Below, one piece after another: positions 39,398-49,675 of a stretch of DNA of 64,000 bases. How positions within the stretch are numbered: the stretch's first letter is position 1; every line of letters starts with the position of its first letter. The notes beneath the pieces were generated by a model. It searched no databases and was not told where the DNA came from. It saw only the letters and a program-made list of their open reading frames with translations. A program made the translations under genes and the position numbers. The stretch is from Lautropia mirabilis (GTDB taxonomy: Bacteria > Pseudomonadota > Gammaproteobacteria > Burkholderiales > Burkholderiaceae_B): contig CAMCOS010000003.1 of assembly GCA_945876565.1 (NCBI GenBank), positions 1 to 64,000 on the forward strand, in the 5' to 3' direction.

Positions 39398-39595
39398 TTA
39401 GGCAGAGCGCAAGCCTGCCTTGCTAGCTGAGCGTGCGCTAACGATCAGGCTACGAACTTTGGCGAATAACTGACGAACACCTCGTGCAATTGCCCGCGCA
39501 GCAGCGCGTTGCGCCATCGATCGAAGTTCCTGCTCAAACAATTCACGCTCGAGCGCATCGGTCATGTAGTTGATTTGCGTAAGTTTCGGATTCAT
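39398..39595 (-). CDS. Small conserved-looking protein, unknown function
   Basis: A 65-residue basic, alanine/arginine-rich protein likely to be one amphipathic helix (ALERELFEQELRSMAQRAAAR is its core region; motifs cited: ALEREL, ARAIARGVRQLF). A GGAG lies 7 nt before ATG 39595, and a promoter embedded in nested palindromes sits just upstream, so it is likely real and regulated. Not recognised. No membrane segment or signal peptide. Confidence 0.6.
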   Translation of the reverse strand: MNPKLTQINYMTDALERELFEQELRSMAQRAAARAIARGVRQLFAKVRSLIVSARSASKAGLRSA

Positions 39596-39613
39596 TTAGG
39601 GCTCCATCAATCG

Positions 39614-39653
39614 AACCTAGGGATAACCCTAATTATAGGGAAATCCCTAGGTT
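39614..39653 (-). promoter_or_regulatory. Promoter embedded in nested palindromes
   Basis: Outer 11-bp arms (39614-39624 and 39643-39653) flank an inner 5-bp pair (cccta 39627-39631, taggg 39636-39640). On the minus strand the centre reads TATAAT (39632-39637), a consensus -10, about 40 nt before the 65-residue gene. A regulator bound to these arms would block the promoter. Confidence 0.6.
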
Positions 39654-39682
39654 ATTGGGAATTTATCTTCGATCGTCTGAAC

Positions 39683-41431
39683 CTAACTAGTGCCTATATG
39701 TTGTTTTTTTGCAGTGCCTCGCATCGATTTGGGGTCATAGTCCGCACTGACCATCTCGAACATGAACAAACGGCAATCGAGCGCGCCGTTAAAGAGCGGC
39801 ACCCGACGTTTCGGCTTAAGCCGAAGTGCGCCGGGCAAAGTCTGGTCGGCACTGATGACGTTGACCTGCCAGCCAGCGTAGTGGCGCTTCAGTTCAGTGG
39901 CCCACGCGGGCATTAACTCGGCATCGATATCGAGGCGCTCGCCATAAGGTGGGTTGGTGACAATCATGCCGGTTTGAGCCGGTGGTGCCAGCTGTCTGGC
40001 ATCGGATTTGAGCCACCGGATGGTGTCGGGCTGCAGGCCGGCCCGGTGTGCGTTGCTTTTTGCGGCTTCGAGCGCTTCATGCGACAGATCGCAGCCCACG
40101 ATCGGTGCAGGCAGTTCGGTCCGAATCGATTCGGTCGCATCTTTGCGCATCGCCTGCCAAGCTTGCGGGTCATGGGCTCGTAGGCGCTCAAACGCGAACG
40201 GTCGGTTAATGCCGGGCGGAATGTTGAGCGCCATCCAAGCCGCTTCGATCAGGATGGTGCCACTGCCACAGAAAGGATCGAGCAGCGCCTGGTTTGCTTG
40301 CCAGCCACTGATGGCGAGCAGGCCCGCGGCGAGATTCTCACGGATGGGTGCTTGCGCTTTATCCAAACGCCAGCCACGCTTAAAGAGAGATTCGCCCGAT
40401 GTATCGAGGTAAAGGGTCGCGCTGTCATGCGCCAGAAAGGAGTGCACACGTACATCGGGACGAACGGTATCGATCGATGGGCGCGCACCTTCCTTCTCGC
40501 GCAAGCGGTCACAAATGCTGTCTTTAACCAATAGATTGCAAAACTGCAGGCTTTGCATGGGGCTGCGTATGGCTGAGGTGTCAACGCGCAAGGTTCTTTC
40601 TGGACCAAGCCACCGCTCCCAGTTCACGCTTAGCGCGAGTGTTCGTAGATCGTCTTCGCGTGCGACTTTTCCATGCGCTAGTTGCACCAGTATGCGTGTG
40701 GCGAGACGGCTATGCAGATTGGCGCGCCACATATCGAACCAGTTTCCATGGAAGCGACAGCCTGCTTGCGCAGGCTCTACGCCGGCTAACCCTATCTTGG
40801 AGAGCTCCTCAGACAGTGCCTGCTCAAGGCCACGTGGACATGATGCAAACATCCGGAAGATTTCACTTGCTTCTGGTGCGGTGGTCTCTGAGTGCGAATG
40901 ATGCTCGGTGGTCCGCGCGGTGGTTCGCTCGGTGGTTCGCTCGGTGGCTCCATCGTTGCGGCTTCTTTGTCCAAGGGCATTCGGTTCCCGGCGTGTAGAT
41001 GAGCGGTCATTGCGGTCATTGCGGTCATTGCGGTCATTGCGGTCATTGCCGCGTCCGGCATGGCCCCATTCACCGCCATTGTCGTTGCGATTGTCGCTGC
41101 GATTGTCGCTGCGATTGTCGCTGCGTTGTTCACTTCGGCTTTCGCTGCGGTTTCTGTTTCGTGAATCACCACCCACGTCGCTGCGCATGCTGCCGCGACT
41201 CATCACACGGGTGGGGTTTTGTCGTTCGCTGTCGGTCGTCGGATGATGGTGGCTTGCGACCTTGCTAGGCGTTTCTGTGCGTTTTTGCTCCGTTTCCATG
41301 CGCGCGCGCTGATGCGCGCGAGCGCCCGTCTTTAGGCTTTGGGATTTGCGCGGCTTGTCGCTGTTCTGCGCCGAGCTTGCCCGGGGCTTGACGCTCAGCG
41401 TGGTAGGTTTTTTGCTTGGTGAGTCTGACAT
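39683..41431 (-). CDS. THUMP-domain 23S rRNA guanine-N2 methyltransferase (RlmL N-half-like) with repeat-rich tail
   Basis: SAM-dependent methyltransferase modifying 23S rRNA, related to the N-terminal (m2G2445) half of E. coli RlmL. After a disordered N-terminal 190 residues come the ferredoxin-like/THUMP region (MFASCPRGLEQALSEEL), the methylase fold with LLDPFCGSGTILIEAAW, GCDLSHEA, and the catalytic IVTNPPYGERL. The N-terminal tail is extremely Arg/Asn/Asp/Thr-rich with RSDN, NDR and TERT repeats coded by DNA microsatellites. AGGT lies before ATG 41431. The RlmK half is absent, as is common in this class. Confidence 0.88.
   Translation of the reverse strand: MSDSPSKKPTTLSVKPRASSAQNSDKPRKSQSLKTGARAHQRARMETEQKRTETPSKVASHHHPTTDSERQNPTRVMSRGSMRSDVGGDSRNRNRSESRSEQRSDNRSDNRSDNRNDNGGEWGHAGRGNDRNDRNDRNDRNDRSSTRREPNALGQRSRNDGATERTTERTTARTTEHHSHSETTAPEASEIFRMFASCPRGLEQALSEELSKIGLAGVEPAQAGCRFHGNWFDMWRANLHSRLATRILVQLAHGKVAREDDLRTLALSVNWERWLGPERTLRVDTSAIRSPMQSLQFCNLLVKDSICDRLREKEGARPSIDTVRPDVRVHSFLAHDSATLYLDTSGESLFKRGWRLDKAQAPIRENLAAGLLAISGWQANQALLDPFCGSGTILIEAAWMALNIPPGINRPFAFERLRAHDPQAWQAMRKDATESIRTELPAPIVGCDLSHEALEAAKSNAHRAGLQPDTIRWLKSDARQLAPPAQTGMIVTNPPYGERLDIDAELMPAWATELKRHYAGWQVNVISADQTLPGALRLKPKRRVPLFNGALDCRLFMFEMVSADYDPKSMRGTAKKQHIGTS
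40914..41122. repeat. Minisatellite tracts inside the methyltransferase gene
   Basis: Five exact copies of the 9-bp unit gcggtcatt (41003-41047), three exact copies of the 12-bp unit gcgattgtcgct (41087-41122) and two or more copies of a 12-bp ggttcgctcggt unit near 40920-40945. All units are multiples of three, so length changes keep the frame. Confidence 0.92.
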
Positions 41432-41440
41432 GAGACCTGC

Positions 41441-41869
41441 TTAAAAGGGCTTGAGCACAACCATGGCAATGATGGCGAGCATGAGTACCACCGGGATTTC
41501 ATTGAACCAGCGGTAAAACACATGGGAGTGCGGGTTACGGCCTTGTTCAAACAGCTTCAGGTAGTGGCGGCACGCTAGGTGGAAGATGATAATGAGTCCG
41601 ACTAGAAAGAGTTTGACGTGCATCCAGCCATTGCCGGGTCCCATGCCAATGCCATAGTAGAGATATAGCCAAAAACCAAACCCCAAAGCAGGGTAGGCAA
41701 GTATGGTCATAAAGCGATAGAGCCGATGGCTCATGCCGATCAGCGTCTCTTTGACGGCAGGGTCAGTGGCTTGTGCGAGGTTGACGTAAATGCGTGGCAG
41801 ATAAAAAAGACACGCGAACCAAGAAGCCATGAACAAAATATGAAACGTTTTAACCCACAGCAATGCCAT
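41441..41869 (-). CDS. hemJ: HemJ-type protoporphyrinogen oxidase (UPF0093)
   Basis: Four-helix membrane protein of 142 residues of the HemJ/CopD-like family, converting protoporphyrinogen IX to protoporphyrin IX in haem synthesis. Diagnostic motifs are KTFHILFMASWFACLFYLPR (with the conserved His and Trp), WMHVKLFLV (conserved Lys), and the SHVFYRWFNEIPVVLM segment near the end. It lies between proA and the methyltransferase gene on the same strand; not in a haem cluster. Confidence 0.85.
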   Translation of the reverse strand: MALLWVKTFHILFMASWFACLFYLPRIYVNLAQATDPAVKETLIGMSHRLYRFMTILAYPALGFGFWLYLYYGIGMGPGNGWMHVKLFLVGLIIIFHLACRHYLKLFEQGRNPHSHVFYRWFNEIPVVLMLAIIAMVVLKPF

Positions 41870-41903
41870 TGACTGGCTCCTCGTGTTTGAATCGTTCAGG
41901 AAC

Positions 41904-43163
41904 TTAACCGCGTATCTGGCCTTCGCCGCGCAGCACCCATTTCTGCGTGGTCAGTCCCTCAAGCCCCACTGGACCCCGCGCGTGTAGTCGGTTGGTCGAG
42001 ATGCCGATTTCAGCGCCCAAGCCGTACTCAAACCCATCTGCAAAGCAAGTTGGCAAGTTGACATAGACTGAGCTTGAGTCCACTTCGCGTTCAAACTGGT
42101 TCGCGGCATCGACATCCTGCGTGACGATTGCATCTGTGTGTCCTGAACCCCAGGTGGCGATGTGGTCAATGGCCTGATCGATTGAACTCACCACACGCAC
42201 CGCTAAGATTGCGGCAAGGTATTCCTCTGCCCAGTCTTCTTCGGTGGCTCGCGTCATGTTCGGGCAAATGGCCCGTGACTGCTCACAGCCGCGCAGCTCA
42301 ACCCCATGATCCTCCATCGCTTTTGCAAACATCGGTAGGAAATCGGCTGCAACCTTCTCGTTGACCAGCAGCGTTTCCATGGCACCACAGATTCCATACC
42401 GAAAGGTTTTAGCGTTCACGGCAATGTCGAGTGCCCGTTGCAAGTCTGCGTGCTCATCGACATAAACATGACAGTTGCCATCGAGGTGTTTAATCAGGGG
42501 CACGCGCGCTTCGTCTTGCAAGTGTCGAATCAGGCTTTTGCCGCCACGCGGCACGATCACATCGACATACTCGGTCATCTTCACCAGATGGCCAACCGCT
42601 TGGCGGTCAGTGGTTTCAATTAACTGGACTGCATCGGCGGGCAGCGCTGTTTGTGCCAGTGCCTCGCGCAATATGGCCGCTAGTGCCATGTTGCTGTTAA
42701 AGGCTTCGCTGCCGCCACGCAAAATGCAGGCATTGCCCGATTTCAGGCAAAGCGCAGCCGCATCCACCGTGACGTTAGGGCGAGACTCATAAATAATGCC
42801 GATCACGCCTAGCGGCACTCGCATTTGAGATACCCGCATCCCATTGGGGCGAATGATGGTGTTGGTGAGACTACCCACAGGGTCTGGCATCGAGGCAATT
42901 TGACGCAAGCCATTTGTCATGGCGGCCAGCGATTTGTCACTGATTTTCAAGCGATCAATCATGGCAGCAGCTAGTCCGCGTTGTGCGGCGGCATCCAGAT
43001 CGATTTGGTTGGCTTTAATCAGGCTGTCGTGTGAGGCTTCAACGCGTTGGGCGATTGCCATTAGTGCCTTGGTTTTATCCGCGTCACTGATGCACGCCAT
43101 TTGTCGCGCGGCAGATTTGGCGCGTTGTCCAATGAGATTGAGGGTTTGAGCGAGTTCGGTCAT
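41904..43163 (-). CDS. proA: Gamma-glutamyl phosphate reductase
   Basis: Second enzyme of proline synthesis, reducing gamma-glutamyl phosphate to the semialdehyde. Aldehyde-dehydrogenase fold with [32 protein letters not shown], the active-site Cys region [14 protein letters not shown], and the terminal [13 protein letters not shown] 43163 gives 419 residues, the normal length; the frame is open to 43193. Follows holA, the usual betaproteobacterial order. Confidence 0.97.
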   Translation of the reverse strand: MTELAQTLNLIGQRAKSAARQMACISDADKTKALMAIAQRVEASHDSLIKANQIDLDAAAQRGLAAAMIDRLKISDKSLAAMTNGLRQIASMPDPVGSLTNTIIRPNGMRVSQMRVPLGVIGIIYESRPNVTVDAAALCLKSGNACILRGGSEAFNSNMALAAILREALAQTALPADAVQLIETTDRQAVGHLVKMTEYVDVIVPRGGKSLIRHLQDEARVPLIKHLDGNCHVYVDEHADLQRALDIAVNAKTFRYGICGAMETLLVNEKVAADFLPMFAKAMEDHGVELRGCEQSRAICPNMTRATEEDWAEEYLAAILAVRVVSSIDQAIDHIATWGSGHTDAIVTQDVDAANQFEREVDSSSVYVNLPTCFADGFEYGLGAEIGISTNRLHARGPVGLEGLTTQKWVLRGEGQIRG

Positions 43164-43235
43164 GACAAAATGAGGCGGTGTCTGGGCTTGCAATCGGGCT
43201 GCGAAGCTAATAAAGCCAGCAGCAGTAGTGACAGT

Positions 43236-44270
43236 TTAGCCTGAGCGGCTAGCAGCAATGCTCATGCCCAGCCTTGCAAGCTCGTGCCAGGGGTCGGTTA
43301 AGCGCGTGGCCACCGGCACGCCTTTAATAATCCGATCGACATCGTGGGCGTGTGCAACGGCCCGCCGCCAGCGGGCAGGGCTGACTCGATTCAAGGCTGC
43401 CCGCGCGCGCTGTTCGCGTGCGCCAAACAAGCGGTTGGACTTGATGGCGGCGCTCAAAGGCTGCCCACGTTCAACCGCCTGGTTGATTCGATCCATGGTC
43501 CTGATTTCCTCGCCCATCGCCCAAAGCACCAGCGGCGGTTCTTCCCCCTCGGCTTTGAGCCCCCAGAGCACACGCAGCATACGCTTGGCGTCTCCATCGA
43601 GCATGGCATCGCGTAGCGCAAAAACGTCGTAGCGAGCAACATTCAATACCGCCGCCTGGCATTGCTCGAGCGTGATTTCGCCCGCGGGATAAAGCAGGCC
43701 AAGCTTTTGGATTTCCTGGTGTGCCGCCAGTAAATTCCCCTCCACTCGATCAGCGAGCCATTGCAGTGACTCACGATTCAAGGATTGCTGCTGTCGGGCC
43801 AGGCGTTGGTCAATCCAGGCGGGCAGGGCTTGTCGGGTGATATCAGGTAGGTCAATGACAAGCCCTGTGCCAAACAAAACCTTAGCCCAATTTGAATCCC
43901 GGGTCGCTCGGTCTAGTCTAGGCAATTTGAATACGGTCAGTACATCACCGACTCGCTGTTGAGCGCATTGCGACGATAAAGTCTCGATTGCACTCGCACC
44001 GGTTTTACCTGGCTTGCCGCTCGGCAAGGCAATCTCCACCATTTGTCGGTCACCAAACAGAGAGCCGTTCGATGCCGCACCAAAAATTGGTTGCCAGTCA
44101 CTGCGGGCATCCATGACAAATCGATGCTGTTGGGTAAATCCTTCGGCGCGAGCTCGCTCTCGCAGCGCGTCGCCTGCTTCGAGCACCAGCAAAGGCTCAT
44201 TGCCCGTGATGACAATGAGCGCCGGCAATGGCCGCTTTGGATCTAGTGCGTGAGTCCCTGGGTCAGTCAT
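43236..44270 (-). CDS. holA: DNA polymerase III delta subunit
   Basis: Clamp-loader subunit that opens the beta sliding clamp. The N-terminal ATPase-like domain has ALIVITGNEPLLVLEAGDALR (beta-binding region), then RLDRATRDSNWAKVLF and NLLAAHQEIQKLGLLY, which are typical of HolA. 344 residues. The start overlaps the lptE stop by 4 nt, indicating coupling. Confidence 0.95.
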   Translation of the reverse strand: MTDPGTHALDPKRPLPALIVITGNEPLLVLEAGDALRERARAEGFTQQHRFVMDARSDWQPIFGAASNGSLFGDRQMVEIALPSGKPGKTGASAIETLSSQCAQQRVGDVLTVFKLPRLDRATRDSNWAKVLFGTGLVIDLPDITRQALPAWIDQRLARQQQSLNRESLQWLADRVEGNLLAAHQEIQKLGLLYPAGEITLEQCQAAVLNVARYDVFALRDAMLDGDAKRMLRVLWGLKAEGEEPPLVLWAMGEEIRTMDRINQAVERGQPLSAAIKSNRLFGAREQRARAALNRVSPARWRRAVAHAHDVDRIIKGVPVATRLTDPWHELARLGMSIAASRSG

Positions 44271-44851
44271 TTTCCGGTGGATTGCACATCGGCATAGCGT
44301 TTGGCAACGTTTTCTGAGCTGACCTGTCGGACAATGCGAGATACCAAGCTGGTTTGCATTTGTTTGAACAGCGTGGCCTGTTCGCCTTCTTTGGCTTGTA
44401 CGACCCGATCATCAAATGGCAAGTTTCGCACCACACGCAGGGTGGTGTTGGGCAGTATGATTTCGCCGTTGGCAGCCACAATATTGAAGGTGTAAGTCAA
44501 GACTAACTCGTATTCCTCAACCCGGCCCTGGGCGTTCAAAGACACTTCGCGAGCGGTGCGCGTCTCTGAAATCTGTTGTAACGCGGCTTCATAAGTCTGA
44601 GTCGGACTCTCGATCAGTTGCGTGTTAGGCGATGCAGCGCGCAACGCCCGCCGCAGGTCTGCGCCAAATGCCGTGTTATCAGGCACCTTCATTAACAAGG
44701 TATTGAAGGGCAGGGGTGTTGATCCTTGCAGCTTAAAGCCGCAGGCGCTGACAGCCAACATCAGGCTGACCAACACCAAAACCCACCTGATTCGAAAACC
44801 GCCGTACCCGGTCTGGTTACTGGTCAATGCAAGCTCGAAGGTTGGTCGCAT
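44267..44851 (-). CDS. lptE: LPS-assembly lipoprotein LptE
   Basis: Outer-membrane lipoprotein that plugs the LptD barrel. A hydrophobic N-terminal segment ends in the lipobox AVSACGF (Cys about residue 37), followed by KLQGSTPLPF, the standard opening of mature LptE. The segment before the signal peptide is longer than usual, so the true start may be internal. Between leuS and holA, the conserved order. No lptD in the window. Confidence 0.93.
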   Translation of the reverse strand: MRPTFELALTSNQTGYGGFRIRWVLVLVSLMLAVSACGFKLQGSTPLPFNTLLMKVPDNTAFGADLRRALRAASPNTQLIESPTQTYEAALQQISETRTAREVSLNAQGRVEEYELVLTYTFNIVAANGEIILPNTTLRVVRNLPFDDRVVQAKEGEQATLFKQMQTSLVSRIVRQVSSENVAKRYADVQSTGK

Positions 44852-44876
44852 GTCGATTGTCCTGTCTTGTTTGGCT

Positions 44877-47543
44877 CTAGCCCACCACGTTCACGAGTTT
44901 GCCAGCCACGATGATAATCCGTTTTGGCGGGCGCCCCTCAAGGTGTTTTTGTACAGCGTCATGGGCAGCAGCGAGTGTTTCAATGTTTGATTTGTCTGCA
45001 TTAGCCGCCACGGACAGGGCGCCACGGACCTTGCCATTGACTTGCAAAACGAGATCGAGCGTATCGGCCTTGAGTGCTTGCTCGTCTACCACAGGCCAAC
45101 TTGCGTCGAGCAAGTCACCGTGAGCATTAAAAAACGACAGATCACGCCACAGTTGCCAGGTGATGTGTGGCACCACCGGGTAGAGAACGCGCAACAAAAT
45201 GCTAAAAGCTTCTGCAAGCGCGGGGGCAGCCATGGGGCTGTCAATGGTAAGTTTGGCTTCGTCAATAGCGTTGAGCATTTTCATGCAAGCAGATACAACG
45301 GTGTTGTACTGAATACGGTCATAGTCGTAGTCGGCTTGTTTAAGCAAACCGTGAACGGCACGACGCAGGTTTGCCACTGCCTCGTTGGCGATTGACCAGT
45401 CGGTGACTTTGGATTGCGCCACGCCTGTCTGTATTAGCTCGCGGTGCTGATAGGCACTTGACCAGAGACGGCGCAGGAAGCGCAACGATCCGTCAACGCC
45501 CGAATCGGACCACTCAAGGGTTTGTTCCGGTGGGCTGGTAAACATGACGAACAGGCGCGCCGTGTCTGCGCCTTGATTGTCGATCAAAGACTGTGGGTCA
45601 ACGCCGTTATTCTTTGACTTTGACATGGTGCCCACGCCACCGTACTGGATCTGATGGCCGGTGGCCTTCAGGCGCGCCCCAATAATGGCACCTTTGGTGT
45701 CGTAGATATTCTCTACTTCATCGGGCCAAAAGTATTCAATGCCACCACGCTCATTCTTGTCAAAGTAGATGTGGTTTAGCACCATGCCTTGAGTCAGTAG
45801 GCGCGTGAATGGCTCATCGAACTTCACCAAGCCCAAATCGCGCATGACTTTGGTCCAAAACCGCGCATATAGCAGGTGCAACACCGCATGCTCGATGCCA
45901 CCAATGTACTGGTCCATGGGCATCCAGTAATCATTGCGGGCGTCGACCATGGCTTGATCGTTGCCGGGCGACGTGTAGCGCATAAAGTACCAGGACGAGT
46001 CCACGAATGTATCCATGGTGTCCGTCTCGCGACGGGCTGGCTTGTGGCACTTGGGGCATTGGCACGAAAGGAATGGCTCGTGCTTGGTCAGTGGGTTGCC
46101 CGAGCCGTCTGGAATCAGGTCTTCAGGCAGTACCACAGGCAGGTCTTTCTCTGGCACTGGCACGGGCCCACAATCGTCGCAATGGATGATGGGTATCGGG
46201 GTTCCCCAATAGCGCTGGCGCGAAATACCCCAGTCGCGCAGTCGCCACGTGGTTTGACGTTCGCCAGCTCCCATGGATTGCAGGCGATCTGCAATCGTGC
46301 CAATGGCGTGGGTCGATGTCAGGCCATCAAATTCGCCTGAGTTCACGAGCTTGCCTGCCTGCTTGTCGGCATACCACTCATGCCATTGCTGCGCGTCAAA
46401 CGCATGCGTGCCCACTTGCACAACTTGTTTAATCGCAAGCTGATACTTCAGTGCAAACGCAAAGTCGCGTTCGTCGTGCGCTGGCACACCCATCACAGCG
46501 CCACTGCCGTAGCTCATCAGGACATAGTTACCGACCCACAAGGGTACTGCTTGCCCTGTTAGAGGGTGTGTCACACTCAGGCCGGTGTCCATCCCTTCTT
46601 TTTCCCGGGTGGCGATCTCCGCCTCCGTCTGCCCGCCTTGCTGACAGCGCTCGATGAAGCTAGCAAGCTCAGGTCTTGACTGAGCGGCATGACTGGCTAA
46701 TGGGTGCTCTGGTGCGACTGCACAAAAGGTGACCCCCATGATGGTGTCGGCTCTTGTGGTGAAGACAAGCATTTGACCGTCTTGTATGAGATCACCCTGT
46801 TCATTTCGAATGTCGTGGCTAAACGCGAACTCGACACCTTCACTTTTTCCGATCCAGTTTTCCTGCATGGCCCGCACTCGGTCAGGCCAGCCGTCAAGCT
46901 TGTCTTTGACAAACGATAGAAGCTCTTGCGCGTAATCCGTAATACGCAAGTAATACCCAGGTATTTCTCTTTTCTCCACGAGAGCGCCTGAACGCCATCC
47001 TTTGCCATCGATCACTTGTTCGTTGGCCAGCACTGTTTGGTCCACCGGATCCCAGTTCACGACTTGAGTCTTGCGATAAGCAATGCCTTTTTCCAGCATT
47101 TTGAGAAATAGCCATTGATTCCATTTGTAGTACTTCGGATCGCAGGCGCACATTTCTCTGGACCAATCGATCGCTAAGCCCATCGACTGCATCTGTTTTT
47201 TCATATAGGCGATGTTGTCGTAGGTCCACTTCGCTGGTGGCACATTCGACTTAATCGCTGCGTTCTCAGCGGGCATACCAAAGGCATCCCACCCCATCGG
47301 CATCAGCACGTTGAATCCCTTCATGCGCAGTTGCCGAGTCATCATGTCGTTGATGGTGTAGTTACGCACGTGGCCCATGTGTAGCTTGCCGCTAGGGTAG
47401 GGCAACATCGAACAAGCATAAAACTTGGGTTTTGGGTTGCCATTGGCATCCAAAGCCTGTTCAGTGACAGCATAAACATTGTGAGCGTCCCAAGCCTGCT
47501 GTGCCTGAGACTGTACTTCATTGGGTTGGTAGCGTTCCTGCAT
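44877..47543 (-). CDS. leuS: Leucyl-tRNA synthetase
   Basis: Class I aminoacyl-tRNA synthetase. HIGH motif in [20 protein letters not shown] motif in [13 protein letters not shown], and the editing (CP1) domain between them with the threonine-rich [15 protein letters not shown] 47543 begins at the conserved [11 protein letters not shown] opening, giving 888 residues; the frame to 47663 crosses a terminator and is not coding. No leu-codon leader peptide was found. Confidence 0.97.
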   Translation of the reverse strand: MQERYQPNEVQSQAQQAWDAHNVYAVTEQALDANGNPKPKFYACSMLPYPSGKLHMGHVRNYTINDMMTRQLRMKGFNVLMPMGWDAFGMPAENAAIKSNVPPAKWTYDNIAYMKKQMQSMGLAIDWSREMCACDPKYYKWNQWLFLKMLEKGIAYRKTQVVNWDPVDQTVLANEQVIDGKGWRSGALVEKREIPGYYLRITDYAQELLSFVKDKLDGWPDRVRAMQENWIGKSEGVEFAFSHDIRNEQGDLIQDGQMLVFTTRADTIMGVTFCAVAPEHPLASHAAQSRPELASFIERCQQGGQTEAEIATREKEGMDTGLSVTHPLTGQAVPLWVGNYVLMSYGSGAVMGVPAHDERDFAFALKYQLAIKQVVQVGTHAFDAQQWHEWYADKQAGKLVNSGEFDGLTSTHAIGTIADRLQSMGAGERQTTWRLRDWGISRQRYWGTPIPIIHCDDCGPVPVPEKDLPVVLPEDLIPDGSGNPLTKHEPFLSCQCPKCHKPARRETDTMDTFVDSSWYFMRYTSPGNDQAMVDARNDYWMPMDQYIGGIEHAVLHLLYARFWTKVMRDLGLVKFDEPFTRLLTQGMVLNHIYFDKNERGGIEYFWPDEVENIYDTKGAIIGARLKATGHQIQYGGVGTMSKSKNNGVDPQSLIDNQGADTARLFVMFTSPPEQTLEWSDSGVDGSLRFLRRLWSSAYQHRELIQTGVAQSKVTDWSIANEAVANLRRAVHGLLKQADYDYDRIQYNTVVSACMKMLNAIDEAKLTIDSPMAAPALAEAFSILLRVLYPVVPHITWQLWRDLSFFNAHGDLLDASWPVVDEQALKADTLDLVLQVNGKVRGALSVAANADKSNIETLAAAHDAVQKHLEGRPPKRIIIVAGKLVNVVG

Positions 47544-47639
47544 GAATTTTCTTTGTGATGTATTCGGTGGATGGACTAGATGACACGGTATCGGCATTAT
47601 AGGAGGCAGACATACAGGGCATGGATAGTCCCCATACAA

Positions 47640-47676
47640 AACAAAAAACCCCGCCATGTTCAATCGGGCGGGGTTA
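47640..47676 (-). terminator. Rho-independent terminator of rpmB-rpmG
   Basis: Arms 47647-47655 and 47667-47675 (aaccccgcc / ggcggggtt) with an 11-nt loop; on the minus strand the stem is followed by TTTTTTG. It lies about 90 nt after the rpmG stop and before leuS. Confidence 0.88.
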
Positions 47677-47766
47677 GCGTTACCAAGCTACTTCAGGTGT
47701 CAGATCAATGTAGATCGGTCTAAAAAGTACCGAGCGATCTGACAAATACAACCAGTGTGCTAAATA

Positions 47767-47934
47767 TTACTTAAGCTTGGTTTCTTTGTAGTCAACGTGC
47801 TTGCGCGCAACGGGATCAAATTTCTTCATGATCATCTTGTCGGGCGTGCTGCGTTTGTTCTTGGTCGTGGTGTAGAAATGACCCGTACCAGCGGTCGATT
47901 CCAATTTGATTTTTTCGCGAATGCCTTTGGCCAT
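47767..47934 (-). CDS. rpmG: 50S ribosomal protein L33
   Basis: A 55-residue basic protein read as [13 protein letters not shown]...[10 protein letters not shown]...[22 protein letters not shown], which matches L33 along its entire length. It lacks the zinc-binding CxxC pairs, so it is the C-minus form. It lies 32 nt after rpmB on the minus strand, the standard pair. Confidence 0.97.
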   Translation of the reverse strand: MAKGIREKIKLESTAGTGHFYTTTKNKRSTPDKMIMKKFDPVARKHVDYKETKLK

Positions 47935-47966
47935 GTCGTAATCTCCGTATCTTGATTAAGCAGTGC

Positions 47967-48203
47967 TCAGACTGCTTCGCCGCGGGCGCGCAGATCAGCC
48001 AAGACAGCTTCAATGCCGACTTTGTCGATGGTGCGAAGTGCGTTGGTACTCACACGCAAGCGAACCCAGCGGTTCTCGGTCTCGACCCAGAAACGACGGT
48101 ACTGCAGATTCGGCAGAAAACGACGCTTGGTCTTATTGTTGGCGTGGGAGACGTTGTTGCCCGACATCGGGCCTTTTCCAGTTACTTGGCATACACGTGC
48201 CAT
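47967..48203 (-). CDS. rpmB: 50S ribosomal protein L28
   Basis: A 78-residue L28 with [29 protein letters not shown] and [12 protein letters not shown]. The first gene of the rpmB-rpmG unit. L28 of this zinc-free type has only a single Cys near the start. Confidence 0.97.
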   Translation of the reverse strand: MARVCQVTGKGPMSGNNVSHANNKTKRRFLPNLQYRRFWVETENRWVRLRVSTNALRTIDKVGIEAVLADLRARGEAV

Positions 48204-48409
48204 GATCGCACCTTATTCTTCAGCGCAGACAAAAAGCCTGCCGGTTCAGTCCTAAACCCGAGATGATACCGTGATTTTCTTGTTTTTGGCAAGTTCTGAG
48301 AGAACAAGTCTGCCATCCGGGTGGCTTAGTCACGCTAGTCAGTTTCCTCAAAACGAAAAATCCGATACATTTTGCACCATTAAGTCCAATTTTGTGCAGG
48401 AGGAATGTT

Positions 48410-49675
48410 TTGAATCCACTGGCTAGCCTAGTCGAAAAGAAGCTTGCAGCCATGCCCGTCGCCCTCAGGCTGCAAATGCCTGATGGTCAGTGGCTCGGCC
48501 CTAAAGACGCCCAAGTTGAGTTTGTTGCTAGAACAAATGGTGCGCTAAAAAATTTAGCATCTGGTGATATTGGCAAAATCGGCGAGGATTATGTTGAAGG
48601 TCGTGTTGACCTCAATAGCTCGATGCGGGATTTGATGGCAGCGGCCACCGCGCTGATGCCCAGTAATCCAGTCGAGGCGGCCAGGCAGGGTGCTTTTACA
48701 GCTTTGATTCAACGCTTGGTATCGGTTTGGCGCCATTCCCCGGAGCGCGATGCCAAGCAAATTGAGTTTCACTACGATTTGTCTGATGATTTTTACGCGC
48801 TGTGGCTTGATCCGAGGCGCGTATATTCTTGCGCCTACTATCGAGAGCCTGATTTTTCTTTGGCCCAGGCCCAAGAAGCCAAGCTAGACCATATCTGCCG
48901 AAAGTTGCGCCTGAAGGCGGGTGAGCGTTTTGTCGATATTGGGGCCGGGTGGGGAGGGCTGCTGCTGTGGGCGGCTGAAAATTATGGCGTTGATGCCACC
49001 GGCATCACGCTTTCGAAGAACCAGCATGCCTATGTCAACAGTCTGATCGAGAAAAAAGGTTTATCCGGACGTGTTCGGATGCAGTTGCTGGATTACCGTA
49101 AACTCGACATTGATCAGCCATTTGACAAAATTGCATCAGTGGGTATGTTTGAGCATGTCGGTCGAGCCCAACTTGATAGTTACTTTACCCGGTTGCGAGA
49201 GTTGCTTGCGCCGGGCGGGCTGATCATGAACCACGGCATCACAGCGGGTGGGGTTGATAATGCGCAGCTTGGTCACGGCATGGGGGACTTTATTGAAAAA
49301 TACATTTTCCCGGGCGGTGAGCTCGTGCACATTGGTCACGTGCTCACCCACATGGCCAACGGCGGTTTGGAATCGCTTGATATTGAAAACCTTCGGCCGC
49401 ACTATGCCAGAACGCTCTGGGCTTGGAGTGACGGTTTGGAGGCGAACCTCGATAAAGCCAAGGAAGTCCTGAGCTCTGAGCGCGGGCAAAAGGCGCTCAG
49501 AGCCTATCGCCTTTATCTTGCCGGGTGTGCGGCTGGCTTTGAAAACGGCTGGATTGCGCTGTATCAGATGTTAGGTGCGCGTTTGCCGCAGTCGGGAAGA
49601 TCTGACGAGCTGGATAACCCCGAGGATTTGGCCTACCGGTGGCGGCGTGACTACATGTACGGTGCGCGTGACTAA
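48410..49675 (+). CDS. cfa: Cyclopropane-fatty-acid-synthase-like methyltransferase
   Basis: SAM-dependent enzyme of the Cfa/CmaS family that methylenates unsaturated acyl chains of membrane phospholipids. It has [14 protein letters not shown], the SAM loop [24 protein letters not shown], and [17 protein letters not shown] 48410 is the start: AGGAGG is 6 nt upstream and the nearby ATG (48404) is out of frame and closes at once. 421 residues. Its stop overlaps the convergent luciferase-like gene by 4 bp. Related enzymes can use tuberculostearate- or mycolate-type substrates, so exact product is inferred. Confidence 0.88.
   Translation: MNPLASLVEKKLAAMPVALRLQMPDGQWLGPKDAQVEFVARTNGALKNLASGDIGKIGEDYVEGRVDLNSSMRDLMAAATALMPSNPVEAARQGAFTALIQRLVSVWRHSPERDAKQIEFHYDLSDDFYALWLDPRRVYSCAYYREPDFSLAQAQEAKLDHICRKLRLKAGERFVDIGAGWGGLLLWAAENYGVDATGITLSKNQHAYVNSLIEKKGLSGRVRMQLLDYRKLDIDQPFDKIASVGMFEHVGRAQLDSYFTRLRELLAPGGLIMNHGITAGGVDNAQLGHGMGDFIEKYIFPGGELVHIGHVLTHMANGGLESLDIENLRPHYARTLWAWSDGLEANLDKAKEVLSSERGQKALRAYRLYLAGCAAGFENGWIALYQMLGARLPQSGRSDELDNPEDLAYRWRRDYMYGARD

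Noticed and set aside
41003..41122. CRISPR array
   Set aside because: Units of 9 and 12 bp are contiguous with no spacers and lie within a coding frame.
40908..41268. Plus-strand ORFs of Ser/Leu/Arg or Cys/Gly/His repeats
   Set aside because: They are antisense readings of the methyltransferase's tandem repeats.
47544..47663. Upstream extension of LeuS to 47663
   Set aside because: It would read through the rpmB-rpmG terminator; the conserved LeuS start is at 47543.
47816..48013. 65-codon minus-strand ORF across rpmB/rpmG
   Set aside because: Out of frame with the two ribosomal protein genes, which fully account for the region.
48398..48412. ATG at 48404 as the cfa start
   Set aside because: That ATG is in another frame and is followed at once by a stop (ATGTTTTGA).
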